A stretch of 14,471 nt of DNA, taken from positions 1,176 through 15,646 of the forward strand of contig DHAH01000019.1 of assembly GCA_002397345.1 (NCBI GenBank). Reading direction: 5' to 3'. The DNA is from Clostridiales bacterium UBA4959. GTDB lineage: Bacteria; Bacillota; Clostridia; Oscillospirales; CAG-272. This document shows, one piece after another, positions 1 through 6,971 of the stretch. The notes beneath the pieces were generated by a model that was not told the DNA's origin, searched no databases, and was given only the letters and a program-made list of their open reading frames with translations. The position numbers and the translations under genes were made by a program. How positions within the stretch are numbered: position 1 is the first letter of the stretch; each line of letters opens with the position of its first letter.

Positions 1-264
1 TGTAAACGGCAGGCTCAAGGTATTTTTTGGTCATAAGGCCGACCAACACCTTTTGCTGTTCCGCATTTTCCTCGAGTTTTTTATCAAGCGCCCGGATACT
101 CTCCAAACTCTCGTCGGAGTTTACTCCGCGCAGGCTGATGAGCAGAGGCCTGAGTACGGTTTGATTCCCGAAAATGAGCTTGTTCATCATCGTGACGAAG
201 GCGTATTCAAAAGCCGATTCCGGGATGTATTTCATGGAGCATTTTTCGATGTCTGAAATATGGG
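1..264 (-). pseudogene. C-terminal fragment of a large serine recombinase (truncated at both window edge and junction)
   Basis: Reading the minus strand from about 264 down to the window edge gives a continuous frame with EKCSMKYIPE, then AFVTMMNKLIFG, then a charged helical stretch (SLESIRALDKKLEENAEQQ) and GLMTKKYLEPAVY. This matches the region of large serine recombinases (resolvase/integrase type) that follows the Recombinase domain: the end of the zinc-ribbon region and the start of the coiled coil. The catalytic resolvase domain, with its nucleophilic serine, would lie upstream, but the frame meets a stop at 299-301 and resemblance fades by about 265, where the ABC transporter sequence begins on the other strand. 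No start codon with a ribosome binding site is present. The C-terminus runs off the window. It is a remnant or one side of a breakpoint, not a working gene as seen here. Identification rests on motif recognition. Confidence 0.75.
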
Positions 265-279
265 TGAGCGAGAAACTTT

Positions 280-1320
280 TTGACCTTGCTTGTGAATTTT
301 ATCATTATTTTTTTGCGGGACGGCGGCGCCTATATCTATTTAATAATAAAAGCCGTTGAGGGGAGCATAACGCCGGGCGATTTTATCCTATATTTCAGCG
401 CAGTCAGCCAATTCGCGGGGTTTATATCAGGCGTAATAGGTATATGGTCCAACGTTCACAACGCAAATTTACAGTTCAACGATTATCGTTCGTTTGATGA
501 ATTGGAAAACCATACAAACAGGGGAAAAGGCGTCGATATTCCCCATAAAGGAGCTCTGTCCATTGATATCTTAAATTTAACATATACATATCCGAAAAGT
601 GAAAAGCCGACGCTTAAAAACATAAATTTGCATATAAACGCGGGTGAAAAAATTGCCGTAGTCGGATTAAACGGCGCGGGGAAAACGACCCTCATAAAGC
701 TGATATGCGGCATGTATACTCCGACAGAAGGAAAGATACTGGTTGACGGACATGAAATTAACGAATACAACAGAGATGAATACTACACGATGATCTCGGC
801 TGTATTTCAGGTGTTCAGATTTTTACCGTTATCCATAGCGCGGAATGTTGCGCCATTCGGAGACAATATCGACTATGACAGAGTTAATAAGTGTATTGAT
901 TTATCAGGATTCAAAGAAAAGGCTGATAAACTTATAGATGGCATCGAGACGCCGCTGATTAAAAATATAAATCCGAACGGCACGGAACTGTCGGGCGGCG
1001 AGGCGCAAAAACTTATGCTGGCACGCGCTTTATACAAAGACGCTCCCATTTTAATTTTGGATGAACCTACGGCGGCGCTTGACCCGATTGCGGAGAGCGA
1101 GCTGTATCATAAATACAATTCGTTGACCGAAAACAAAACATCGTTATTTATCTCACACAGGCTTGCATCCACACGTTTCTGCGATAAAATTATCTTTATT
1201 GAAAACGGCGAGATTGCCGAAACCGGAACGCACGATGAGCTGTTGGCGCAGAACGGCAAATATGCCGAATTATTTAACATTCAGAGCCAATATTATAGGG
1301 AAGTCATTAAGGTTAGGTGA
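280..1320 (+). CDS. ABC transporter half-molecule, 5'-truncated: last membrane helices plus full ATPase domain
   Basis: The 346-residue product has a complete nucleotide-binding domain: Walker A GLNGAGKTT (129-137), Q-loop Gln177, signature LSGGE (237-241), Walker B ILILDE (257-262), D-loop and H-loop His293. Only the end of the exporter-type membrane domain remains (about residues 1-65, with GAYIYLI and GDFILYF typical of the last helices). Family members are about 580-620 residues, so about 250 N-terminal residues are missing. The only start is a TTG at 280 without a Shine-Dalgarno sequence. Transporter-like sequence begins slightly earlier, at about 268, just after an in-frame stop at 265-267, so the ORF is probably a remnant, not a gene that starts here. 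It ends one base before the next ATG, as expected for the first subunit of a heterodimeric exporter. The substrate cannot be told from sequence. Confidence 0.85.
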   Translation: MTLLVNFIIIFLRDGGAYIYLIIKAVEGSITPGDFILYFSAVSQFAGFISGVIGIWSNVHNANLQFNDYRSFDELENHTNRGKGVDIPHKGALSIDILNLTYTYPKSEKPTLKNINLHINAGEKIAVVGLNGAGKTTLIKLICGMYTPTEGKILVDGHEINEYNRDEYYTMISAVFQVFRFLPLSIARNVAPFGDNIDYDRVNKCIDLSGFKEKADKLIDGIETPLIKNINPNGTELSGGEAQKLMLARALYKDAPILILDEPTAALDPIAESELYHKYNSLTENKTSLFISHRLASTRFCDKIIFIENGEIAETGTHDELLAQNGKYAELFNIQSQYYREVIKVR

Positions 1321-1321
1321 G

Positions 1322-3163
1322 ATGAGTTTGAGAAGCGAGCTTTCAAAAATTATTCGGGGATACAAACTGATCTGTGAAATTGATAAATTCTATTTAATCC
1401 TGCAAGTGATAAACGCTTTTACAGATTCGCTTTTCCCGTTTGTATATCTGTATATGTCGTCAAAAATCATCACAGAGCTTTCGACTTACCGGAGAGCGAG
1501 GGAGCTGATAATATATGCGCTCGTAACCGTTTCGATAAACTTTGTGTTATCGGTTTTCAGCCAGTGCATAAACACAATAAAAAGCAAGCATTCCGAGTTA
1601 TTCACCTGCAGAACGGCGCTATTTTACAGCGATATAAATAATAAGATGCGGTACGAAAGCATAGAGGACCCAGAAACGCATTTCAAACGCCAGAGTATAA
1701 TTCAAAACCAACAGGCGTCGAGCGCGGGTATTCCCATGCTGATTAACGATATATACGGCTTTATAAAAAACACATTTACGGTTATTTTCTCTTTATCGCT
1801 GACCGTAAGTATGTTTTATTTGTATTCTGACAAAAGCTGCACAGGGGTTGCGGCTTTTGTAAATTCGCCTTTTTCGATTATAATAATCGTAGGAATAGTT
1901 GCCGTAAATACATGTGTCAACATATGGTGCGATAAAAATCATACCTTGCGTTCGGTTGACGCGTGGAAGGATTTACCGCACAACAATCGGCTGCTGAATT
2001 ATTACAGCGGTCGCATATGGAATTACAACGGCGCGATGGATATTCGGATATTCAACCAGGAGGCAGTCATATCGAAGGAGCTTTCCAAATATTATGATAA
2101 TCCCGCGCATTTAAAAATTTTGGTTAAGCTGGGGCTGCATTTCGGGACTATCCGTACACTGCTCAATAAGTTTACGACGATTGCAATATATATCTATGTA
2201 GGAATAAAGGCATATATAGGAGCGTTTGGCGTGGGCAATTTCCTCATGTATACCGGCTCGTTGCAACAGTTTACATATGGGGTATCGGGTTTATGCGGGA
2301 GCGTTGTCTCGCTCTTTAATAATAACCGGTATATGCAGGAGATATTTGAATATATGGATATACCCAGCACAGTAAATCAAGGCTCGCGAAAAATCGACAG
2401 CGACGCAAAGCGAGAAATTGAGTTCCGCAACGTTTCATTCAAATATCCGGGAACAGATGTATACGCGCTGAAAAATCTCAATCTGAAATTCAACACAGGC
2501 GGGCGCGTGGCAGTGGTGGGTATGAATGGCAGCGGTAAAACCACTATGATAAAATTGCTTTGCTGGCTTTATGACCCGACTGAGGGTGAGATAACGGTAA
2601 GCGGTGTTGATATAAGAGAGTATGACTATTCGGAGTATACAACGCTGTTTTCAGTGGTGTTTCAGGATTTCAATTTATTTGCATTTTCGCTCGGTCAGAA
2701 TGTGGCGGCTTCTGTTGAGTATGACAGGGACAAAGCGGTGGAATGTTTAAAAATGGCGGGGTTTGGCAGAAGATTAAGCGAAATGCGGAAGGGGCTGGAC
2801 ACAGCGTTATATAAGGATTTTGAAGAAGACGGCATTGAAATATCCGGCGGAGAAGCGCAAAAAATCGCGCTGGCAAGAGCGTTGTATAAGGGCGCGCCGT
2901 TTGTGGTACTTGACGAGCCAACGGCGGCGCTTGACCCCATCGCGGAATTTGAGGTATACTCGAAATTCAATGAAATTGTCGGCGATAAGACAGCGATATA
3001 TATTTCACACCGTCTGTCGTCATGCCGTTTTTGCGACTTCATAGCCGTATTCCACGAAGGCGAGCTTGTACAGTATGGCAGTCACGATGAGCTTATCACC
3101 GATACCGGCGGAAAATATTACGAGCTGTGGAATGCGCAGGCGCAGTATTATACAGCCAATTAA
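1322..3163 (+). CDS. ABC transporter, fused permease and ATPase (heterodimeric exporter subunit)
   Basis: The 613-residue protein is a full exporter-type half-transporter. An N-terminal membrane domain (hydrophobic segments around 24-50, 62-80, 147-168, 181-200, 281-300 and 303-335) is followed by an ATPase domain. Motifs are Walker A GMNGSGKTT (400-408), Q-loop Gln448, signature ISGGE (507-511), Walker B FVVLDE (527-532) and H-loop His563. The open frame extends back to 1163 inside the upstream gene, but the ATG at 1322 is chosen: it lies one base after the upstream stop, has AAGG nine bases upstream, and gives a normal family start. It is 30-40% alike by eye to the upstream ATPase, including the DEPTAALDPIAE block, so the two would form one transporter. 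Such pairs in Clostridia export peptides, lipids or drugs. With its partner truncated, function as seen is doubtful. It ends 13 bases from the convergent SGNH gene, with no clear terminator between them. Confidence 0.9.
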   Translation: MSLRSELSKIIRGYKLICEIDKFYLILQVINAFTDSLFPFVYLYMSSKIITELSTYRRARELIIYALVTVSINFVLSVFSQCINTIKSKHSELFTCRTALFYSDINNKMRYESIEDPETHFKRQSIIQNQQASSAGIPMLINDIYGFIKNTFTVIFSLSLTVSMFYLYSDKSCTGVAAFVNSPFSIIIIVGIVAVNTCVNIWCDKNHTLRSVDAWKDLPHNNRLLNYYSGRIWNYNGAMDIRIFNQEAVISKELSKYYDNPAHLKILVKLGLHFGTIRTLLNKFTTIAIYIYVGIKAYIGAFGVGNFLMYTGSLQQFTYGVSGLCGSVVSLFNNNRYMQEIFEYMDIPSTVNQGSRKIDSDAKREIEFRNVSFKYPGTDVYALKNLNLKFNTGGRVAVVGMNGSGKTTMIKLLCWLYDPTEGEITVSGVDIREYDYSEYTTLFSVVFQDFNLFAFSLGQNVAASVEYDRDKAVECLKMAGFGRRLSEMRKGLDTALYKDFEEDGIEISGGEAQKIALARALYKGAPFVVLDEPTAALDPIAEFEVYSKFNEIVGDKTAIYISHRLSSCRFCDFIAVFHEGELVQYGSHDELITDTGGKYYELWNAQAQYYTAN

Positions 3164-3176
3164 TATTGTACATATT

Positions 3177-4460
3177 TTACTCTATATTCCCTGCTAAAAT
3201 ATTTTTAATTTCCCCTCCAAAAAACTTCGAAAACAAGGTGCTGCCTTTTTTATTCATATGTCCCCAGTCAGAATAATTTGATGGGTCGGCGCCTACACCA
3301 GAAGCGTCAATTGTGTTATAATCGTAGAACTCTATGCCATATTTTGCGGCAATGTCTGTTATACGCGCGTTGTTTTTATTCATCTTTATTCGATTTACAC
3401 CGCTATACTCGGGAATTTCGATGAAAATAATTTTTATTCCCAACGCATTGAATTTATCAATAAGTCTTTCAAATGAATTCCACTGTTCCTCATTGTCAGC
3501 GCATGAAACCGTCGATGAATCGCCATTAAAGCCAACGTCCCACGGAATATACCCCTTATAATAATCACTTGTAATATTGCCCGAGCTGTCGCGTTTATAA
3601 CTGTGATTATATGTTGGTAAAATTAAATTATCCGAATAAGCTTCAGTTTCCGACATGTCGTTATTTATTATATCTTCTTTTTCATCTGACTTTAACGCGC
3701 TAAACCATGATCTAACCATATCCGGGATACGATCGCGTAATGATATTATAGATAATTTCGAAAATATCTTGTCCGTAATTGCGTCGATATCCCACCATTT
3801 AATTTTATTTTCCTCTGTCGCGACAGTGTCGTCAATAACCGTTTTATCATCAGAATCCGTTTCTTTTATTTCAGCGTCATCTGCTGTCCGCGCCTCGGTT
3901 TTACACAAACGCCGCATGATATCTATCGGCATATTCGCGGCAGTATCATAATTAATAGTTCTCCATAACCAGTTGTCATCGCACATGAACCAATCGACGC
4001 ACCATATTATTGTATCAGGCATTGGATAACCCGCTTCCAGCACTATATCCCACCAGTCCTCATAATACTTAGGATTTGAACCATTCAAAGAAAAATTGAA
4101 AAAGCTGTACCCTGCGCATTCGTTTTCTACATAAAGCGGATTTACTCCGTGCGCCGCGTGGGATGTCCCCATAAACCATATATCCGCGTTATATACATTT
4201 TTAAATATTTCATAAAATTGACCGTAATAATGATAACAGTCGCGATTGCTGTATTTCTGATAAAACGCCTCCTGCTGTTCAAGCTTAAGGCATTCTAATT
4301 CAAATGTCGCGGCGGATTCTTCTTTTATGGCAAATGCTCTGATATCATCAAGTTCACTTTCAAGGAAGTTGTCCATTGCCACATTCGCTCCTAATATAAT
4401 TACTGCCGAAATAGAAATTACGATCAGCCCTTTTAAAATTAAGTTCAAATAGCACTTCAT
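3177..4460 (-). CDS. Membrane-anchored SGNH/GDSL-like protein, MBOAT partner
   Basis: The 427-residue protein has one N-terminal membrane segment (about 7-29), then an extracytoplasmic domain. The block WFMGTSHAAHGVNP (95-108) places a candidate nucleophile Ser100 followed by His101. FNFSLNGSNP (121-130) supplies a candidate oxyanion Asn, and SDWGHMN (397-403) gives the Asp398/His401 pair of the SGNH DxxH block. This is the arrangement of AlgJ/AlgX- and DltD-like proteins that work with an MBOAT in O-acetylation or acylation of extracellular polymers. A long acidic, low-complexity insertion (about 190-280, rich in Asp, Glu, Ser and Thr) separates the two catalytic blocks. It is the second gene of an operon, 15 bases after the MBOAT stop, with its own AAAGGAA ribosome binding site about six bases before the ATG. 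The exact acceptor polymer is unknown. The class is fairly sure; the enzymatic role is inferred from motif and partner. Confidence 0.78.
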   Translation of the reverse strand: MKCYLNLILKGLIVISISAVIILGANVAMDNFLESELDDIRAFAIKEESAATFELECLKLEQQEAFYQKYSNRDCYHYYGQFYEIFKNVYNADIWFMGTSHAAHGVNPLYVENECAGYSFFNFSLNGSNPKYYEDWWDIVLEAGYPMPDTIIWCVDWFMCDDNWLWRTINYDTAANMPIDIMRRLCKTEARTADDAEIKETDSDDKTVIDDTVATEENKIKWWDIDAITDKIFSKLSIISLRDRIPDMVRSWFSALKSDEKEDIINNDMSETEAYSDNLILPTYNHSYKRDSSGNITSDYYKGYIPWDVGFNGDSSTVSCADNEEQWNSFERLIDKFNALGIKIIFIEIPEYSGVNRIKMNKNNARITDIAAKYGIEFYDYNTIDASGVGADPSNYSDWGHMNKKGSTLFSKFFGGEIKNILAGNIE

Positions 4461-4475
4461 ATTATTCCTTTCTGA

Positions 4476-5906
4476 TCAGAACTGGAAATATATAAACGCG
4501 TTGTTATCATACGCGCCAAATAAAACAATGGACACCAGACACATGATATATGATGTCATTCGCAGCAGTTGTGAATGGTAGAATAACTCTTTTGCGCGCG
4601 ATGATTTTATGCAAAGTTCTATTCCGAACAGAACAAACGGTACGATCCTGCATATATAAATTCGTAATTCCGGAATCAAGTCAAAATTGCCGAGTGTATT
4701 GCCGAATATATTCTTCACAACATAAAAAGCGTCAGAAAAACTCTCGGCGCGGAAAAATATCCACGAAAACGAAATGAGCGAAAAAGTTAAAATAATTGAA
4801 AGCCAAGACGAAAGCAGTTCTAAACGGTCTATGTGCGTCAGCTTTTTAAAAAATTCTCTTACCGGTTTAAGCAGACGCGCCGCGATGATATAAAGTCCGT
4901 TCAGCAATCCCCATGCGGCGTATGTCAGGTTTGCGCCATGCCAGATTCCGCTGATGCCGAATGTCACCAATTGATTAAAACACCATCTGGGTTTACTTAC
5001 GCGGTTCCCGCCTAACGGTATATAAATATAATCCCTGAACCAGGTTGAAAGAGAGATATGCCATCTACGCCAAAATTCCGATACCGAGCCTGAAAAATAC
5101 GGCGTATCGAAATTTGTCATTAAATCAATATCCATTACTTTTGCGCATCCGATCGCGATATCCGAATACCCGGAAAAGTCACAGTATATTTGAACAGTGA
5201 AACATAATACCCCGACAATGAGCCATATACCGCCAAACGAATGGACATTTTTAAAGACAAGGTCAGCTATTAATGATAAATTGTCCGCAACCACTACCTT
5301 TTTGAACATACCCCATAACATCAGACGCCCTCCGATTGTGATATTTCCGGGTATGAGGTAATGTTCTTTTTGCAGTTGCGCCAATAAATTAGGTCCGCGT
5401 TCGATCGGTCCCGCAACGAGCTGCGGAAAGTACATGAGGAATAACGAGAAGTCTATAAAACTGGGCACCGCTTTCTGACGTTTCATATAAACGTCGATTA
5501 AATACCCCATGCTCTGAAATGTATGAAATGAGATGCCAATCGGCAAAACAATTTCCGGAACAACAACAGTTCCAAGCCTTACAGCATGACCGAAAATATT
5601 AATTATATCGCCTAACATCCCGAGATATTTAAAAAACACAAGCAGACCGATATTCAAACACAGCGATATAATAAATACTGCTTTTTTGATATTAGTCCTG
5701 TTCTCATAATGTTCTATTAACCGCGCGCCTGAATAATCGATACAGGTTGTAAAAGCGAGGATTATTATGTATTTCGGTATGAAGGACATATAGAAATAAC
5801 AGCTTGCCGCAAGCAGAAAATATCGTCTGAAACGCACCGGCAGCAGAAAATATATTATAATGACAGCAGGAAAAAATATAATAAAATGAATCGAATTAAA
5901 AAGCAT
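4476..5906 (-). CDS. MBOAT family membrane-bound O-acyltransferase (AlgI/DltB-like)
   Basis: The 476-residue, very hydrophobic protein starts MLFNSIHFIIFFP, the typical AlgI-like N-terminus. It carries the family blocks PIGISFHTFQ (122-131), FPQLVAGPIERG (160-171), DFSGYSDIAIG (243-253), EFWRRWHISLSTWFRDYIYI (277-296, His283) and GIWHGAN (320-326) with the presumed catalytic His323. Length fits AlgI (about 470-520). MBOAT proteins move acyl groups across the membrane onto periplasmic or extracellular acceptors; with a following SGNH partner this is the standard layout for polysaccharide or wall-polymer O-acylation. It is the first gene of the operon, with GGGAG nine bases before the ATG. No alginate or dlt genes (dltA, dltC) are nearby, so a teichoic acid D-alanylation role is unlikely, and a capsule, exopolysaccharide or wall polymer is the better guess. 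Family confident, acceptor unknown. Confidence 0.92.
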   Translation of the reverse strand: MLFNSIHFIIFFPAVIIIYFLLPVRFRRYFLLAASCYFYMSFIPKYIIILAFTTCIDYSGARLIEHYENRTNIKKAVFIISLCLNIGLLVFFKYLGMLGDIINIFGHAVRLGTVVVPEIVLPIGISFHTFQSMGYLIDVYMKRQKAVPSFIDFSLFLMYFPQLVAGPIERGPNLLAQLQKEHYLIPGNITIGGRLMLWGMFKKVVVADNLSLIADLVFKNVHSFGGIWLIVGVLCFTVQIYCDFSGYSDIAIGCAKVMDIDLMTNFDTPYFSGSVSEFWRRWHISLSTWFRDYIYIPLGGNRVSKPRWCFNQLVTFGISGIWHGANLTYAAWGLLNGLYIIAARLLKPVREFFKKLTHIDRLELLSSWLSIILTFSLISFSWIFFRAESFSDAFYVVKNIFGNTLGNFDLIPELRIYICRIVPFVLFGIELCIKSSRAKELFYHSQLLRMTSYIMCLVSIVLFGAYDNNAFIYFQF

Positions 5907-5934
5907 TTTTTACGCTCCCGTATACATAATACTA

Positions 5935-5975
5935 AAATTCGATAAACATAAAGATTAAAGCTTATAATCGAATTT
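5935..5975. repeat. 9-bp inverted repeat flanking the MBOAT transcription start
   Basis: AAATTCGAT (5935-5943) and ATCGAATTT (5967-5975) are perfect inverted copies 23 bases apart. The second arm abuts the -10 box and the first lies just downstream of the predicted start site, so the pair could be operator half-sites for a repressor or a stem in the leader RNA. No regulator for it is recognisable in the window. Confidence 0.45.
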
Positions 5976-5988
5976 AAGTATAAAACAA
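5961..5988 (-). promoter_or_regulatory. Candidate sigma-A promoter for the MBOAT-SGNH operon
   Basis: On the minus strand TTGTTT (complement of 5983-5988) is followed by a 16-base spacer and TATAAG (complement of 5961-5966). Transcription would begin near 5955, leaving about 48 bases before the MBOAT ATG. The -10 box matches the consensus at five of six positions; the -35 box is weak. Confidence 0.4.
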
Positions 5989-6011
5989 GCAGTTCCGATT
6001 AACGTCCTATT

Positions 6012-6043
6012 AAAAATGTCCGCATTATTAATGCGAACATTTT
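6012..6043 (-). terminator. Rho-independent terminator after the surface-protein gene
   Basis: A hairpin of 7 + 5 base pairs with one mismatch (arms 6013-6025 and 6031-6043, loop TATTA) lies 21 bases past the minus-strand stop at 6065. On the minus strand the last arm runs into TTTTT (complement of 6012-6016). The stem is AT-rich, so strength is uncertain. Confidence 0.6.
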
Positions 6044-6064
6044 GTTTGGTGTATTGATTTACAG

Positions 6065-6922
6065 TTATTTATTTTTTTTAGAAATGTATGCGGCGCCAAT
6101 CGAAATTATGATACCCGAGATCGCCATAGACAGCACGTCGAAGGTCTGGGGAGCAGCAGTGATGACAGTTTCGGTTTTTGCATCAGTATCGGTTGCTGTA
6201 ACCGCCGTTATCGGTTTGGGATCAGCTTCGGTTTTCTCCGCAGCCGTCGGTTCGGGGGCGGCTTCGGTTTTTTCTGCCGCGGCGTTGTCGAAGAATACGG
6301 CGGAGATAACCGCGTTGGACGGTGAACCGAGATTTATTGCATCGTAATATGAATACTCGAAAACCACCTTGCCTGTGATAGTCGCGGTCAAGTATGTACC
6401 ATGTTCGAAAGCGGTCAGATCATAGGTGCCGAGAGTATTTCCGGCGCTATCATACGCGGTTACCTCCACGCAGCGTCCGTCATTGCCCCAGTCGCAGGAA
6501 TAAATCGATACGGTAGTTTCTGTGCTTCCGACGTCTATGGTCAGATTAAGCCCGGTACCGTTGTATATACATGGGATAACGCGTTGTGTCTTTGTTTTAT
6601 CAGTCCAGAGGGCATCTTCATAAGCGTTGGCGCTGTTGACGCCCGAAGTATCGGAGTCGTCTCCCAACCACCACTGATGATACGACGGCTTATTGCCGAA
6701 CAAATCGCTGTAAGAGAATTCGCTGACATAGGCTGGCAGATTATTGACACAGCTTTCAGCGTTCTTGGCGAACATGAAATATCCGTCGGAACCGTATTTG
6801 CCCACCCAGTTACCTTTTGTGGCGGTATCAGCGGTTATACTGATACTGCCCGCGGCAAATACATTCAAGCTGAGTATTAAAAAAATTACCGGAACGATAG
6901 AAAAGAATTTAAAGGTTTTCAT
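6065..6922 (-). CDS. Secreted surface protein: carbohydrate-binding-like beta domain, T/E/P linker and sortase-like tail
   Basis: The 285-residue protein begins with a signal peptide (about 1-23, cut near VFA/AG). Residues about 25-212 form one domain that opens with GNWVGKYGSDGYFM (37-50) and closes with NAVISAVFFD (203-212). I recognise this pattern from small jelly-roll/CBM-like domains attached to secreted bacterial carbohydrate-active proteins, whose typical wording is GNWxGxYGxDGY ... VSGLFF, but I cannot name the Pfam family. Cysteines 58, 118, 143 and 151 could pair. A 12-residue unit, AAEKTEAAPEPT then AAEKTEADPKPI (215-238), makes a linker. It is followed by APQTFD (257-262), a hydrophobic segment (263-280) and SKKNK, resembling a variant cell-wall sorting signal. 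It is the second gene after the solute-binding protein (49-base gap, AAGGAG eight bases before the ATG). Predicted role: surface glycan binding that feeds the lipoprotein. Confidence 0.7.
   Translation of the reverse strand: MKTFKFFSIVPVIFLILSLNVFAAGSISITADTATKGNWVGKYGSDGYFMFAKNAESCVNNLPAYVSEFSYSDLFGNKPSYHQWWLGDDSDTSGVNSANAYEDALWTDKTKTQRVIPCIYNGTGLNLTIDVGSTETTVSIYSCDWGNDGRCVEVTAYDSAGNTLGTYDLTAFEHGTYLTATITGKVVFEYSYYDAINLGSPSNAVISAVFFDNAAAEKTEAAPEPTAAEKTEADPKPITAVTATDTDAKTETVITAAPQTFDVLSMAISGIIISIGAAYISKKNK
6225..6296. repeat. Two-copy 36-bp tandem repeat inside the surface-protein gene
   Basis: The GCTTCGGTTTT... unit starting at 6225 recurs at 6261 with a few differences. The period of 36 bases corresponds to the repeated 12-residue linker unit AAEKTEAAPEPT / AAEKTEADPKPI. 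This is the kind of short in-frame repeat that varies in number between strains. Confidence 0.6.
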
Positions 6923-6971
6923 TTTCGGACTCCTTGTAATATATTTATTTTTAATTTATGTAAGCTCATTT

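Noticed and set aside
53-256. Plus-strand frame of 67 residues at the left end
   Set aside because: It is the antisense shadow of the serine recombinase fragment, which has recognisable motifs on the other strand.
1163-1321. N-terminal extension of the second ABC gene frame
   Set aside because: It overlaps the upstream ATPase domain and reads as nonsense; the ATG at 1322 has a ribosome binding site and a normal family start.
6042-6347. Plus-strand Ala/Val/Ser-rich frame of 101 residues
   Set aside because: It is antisense to the repetitive T/E/P linker of the surface protein; its composition simply mirrors that repeat and it has no ribosome binding site.
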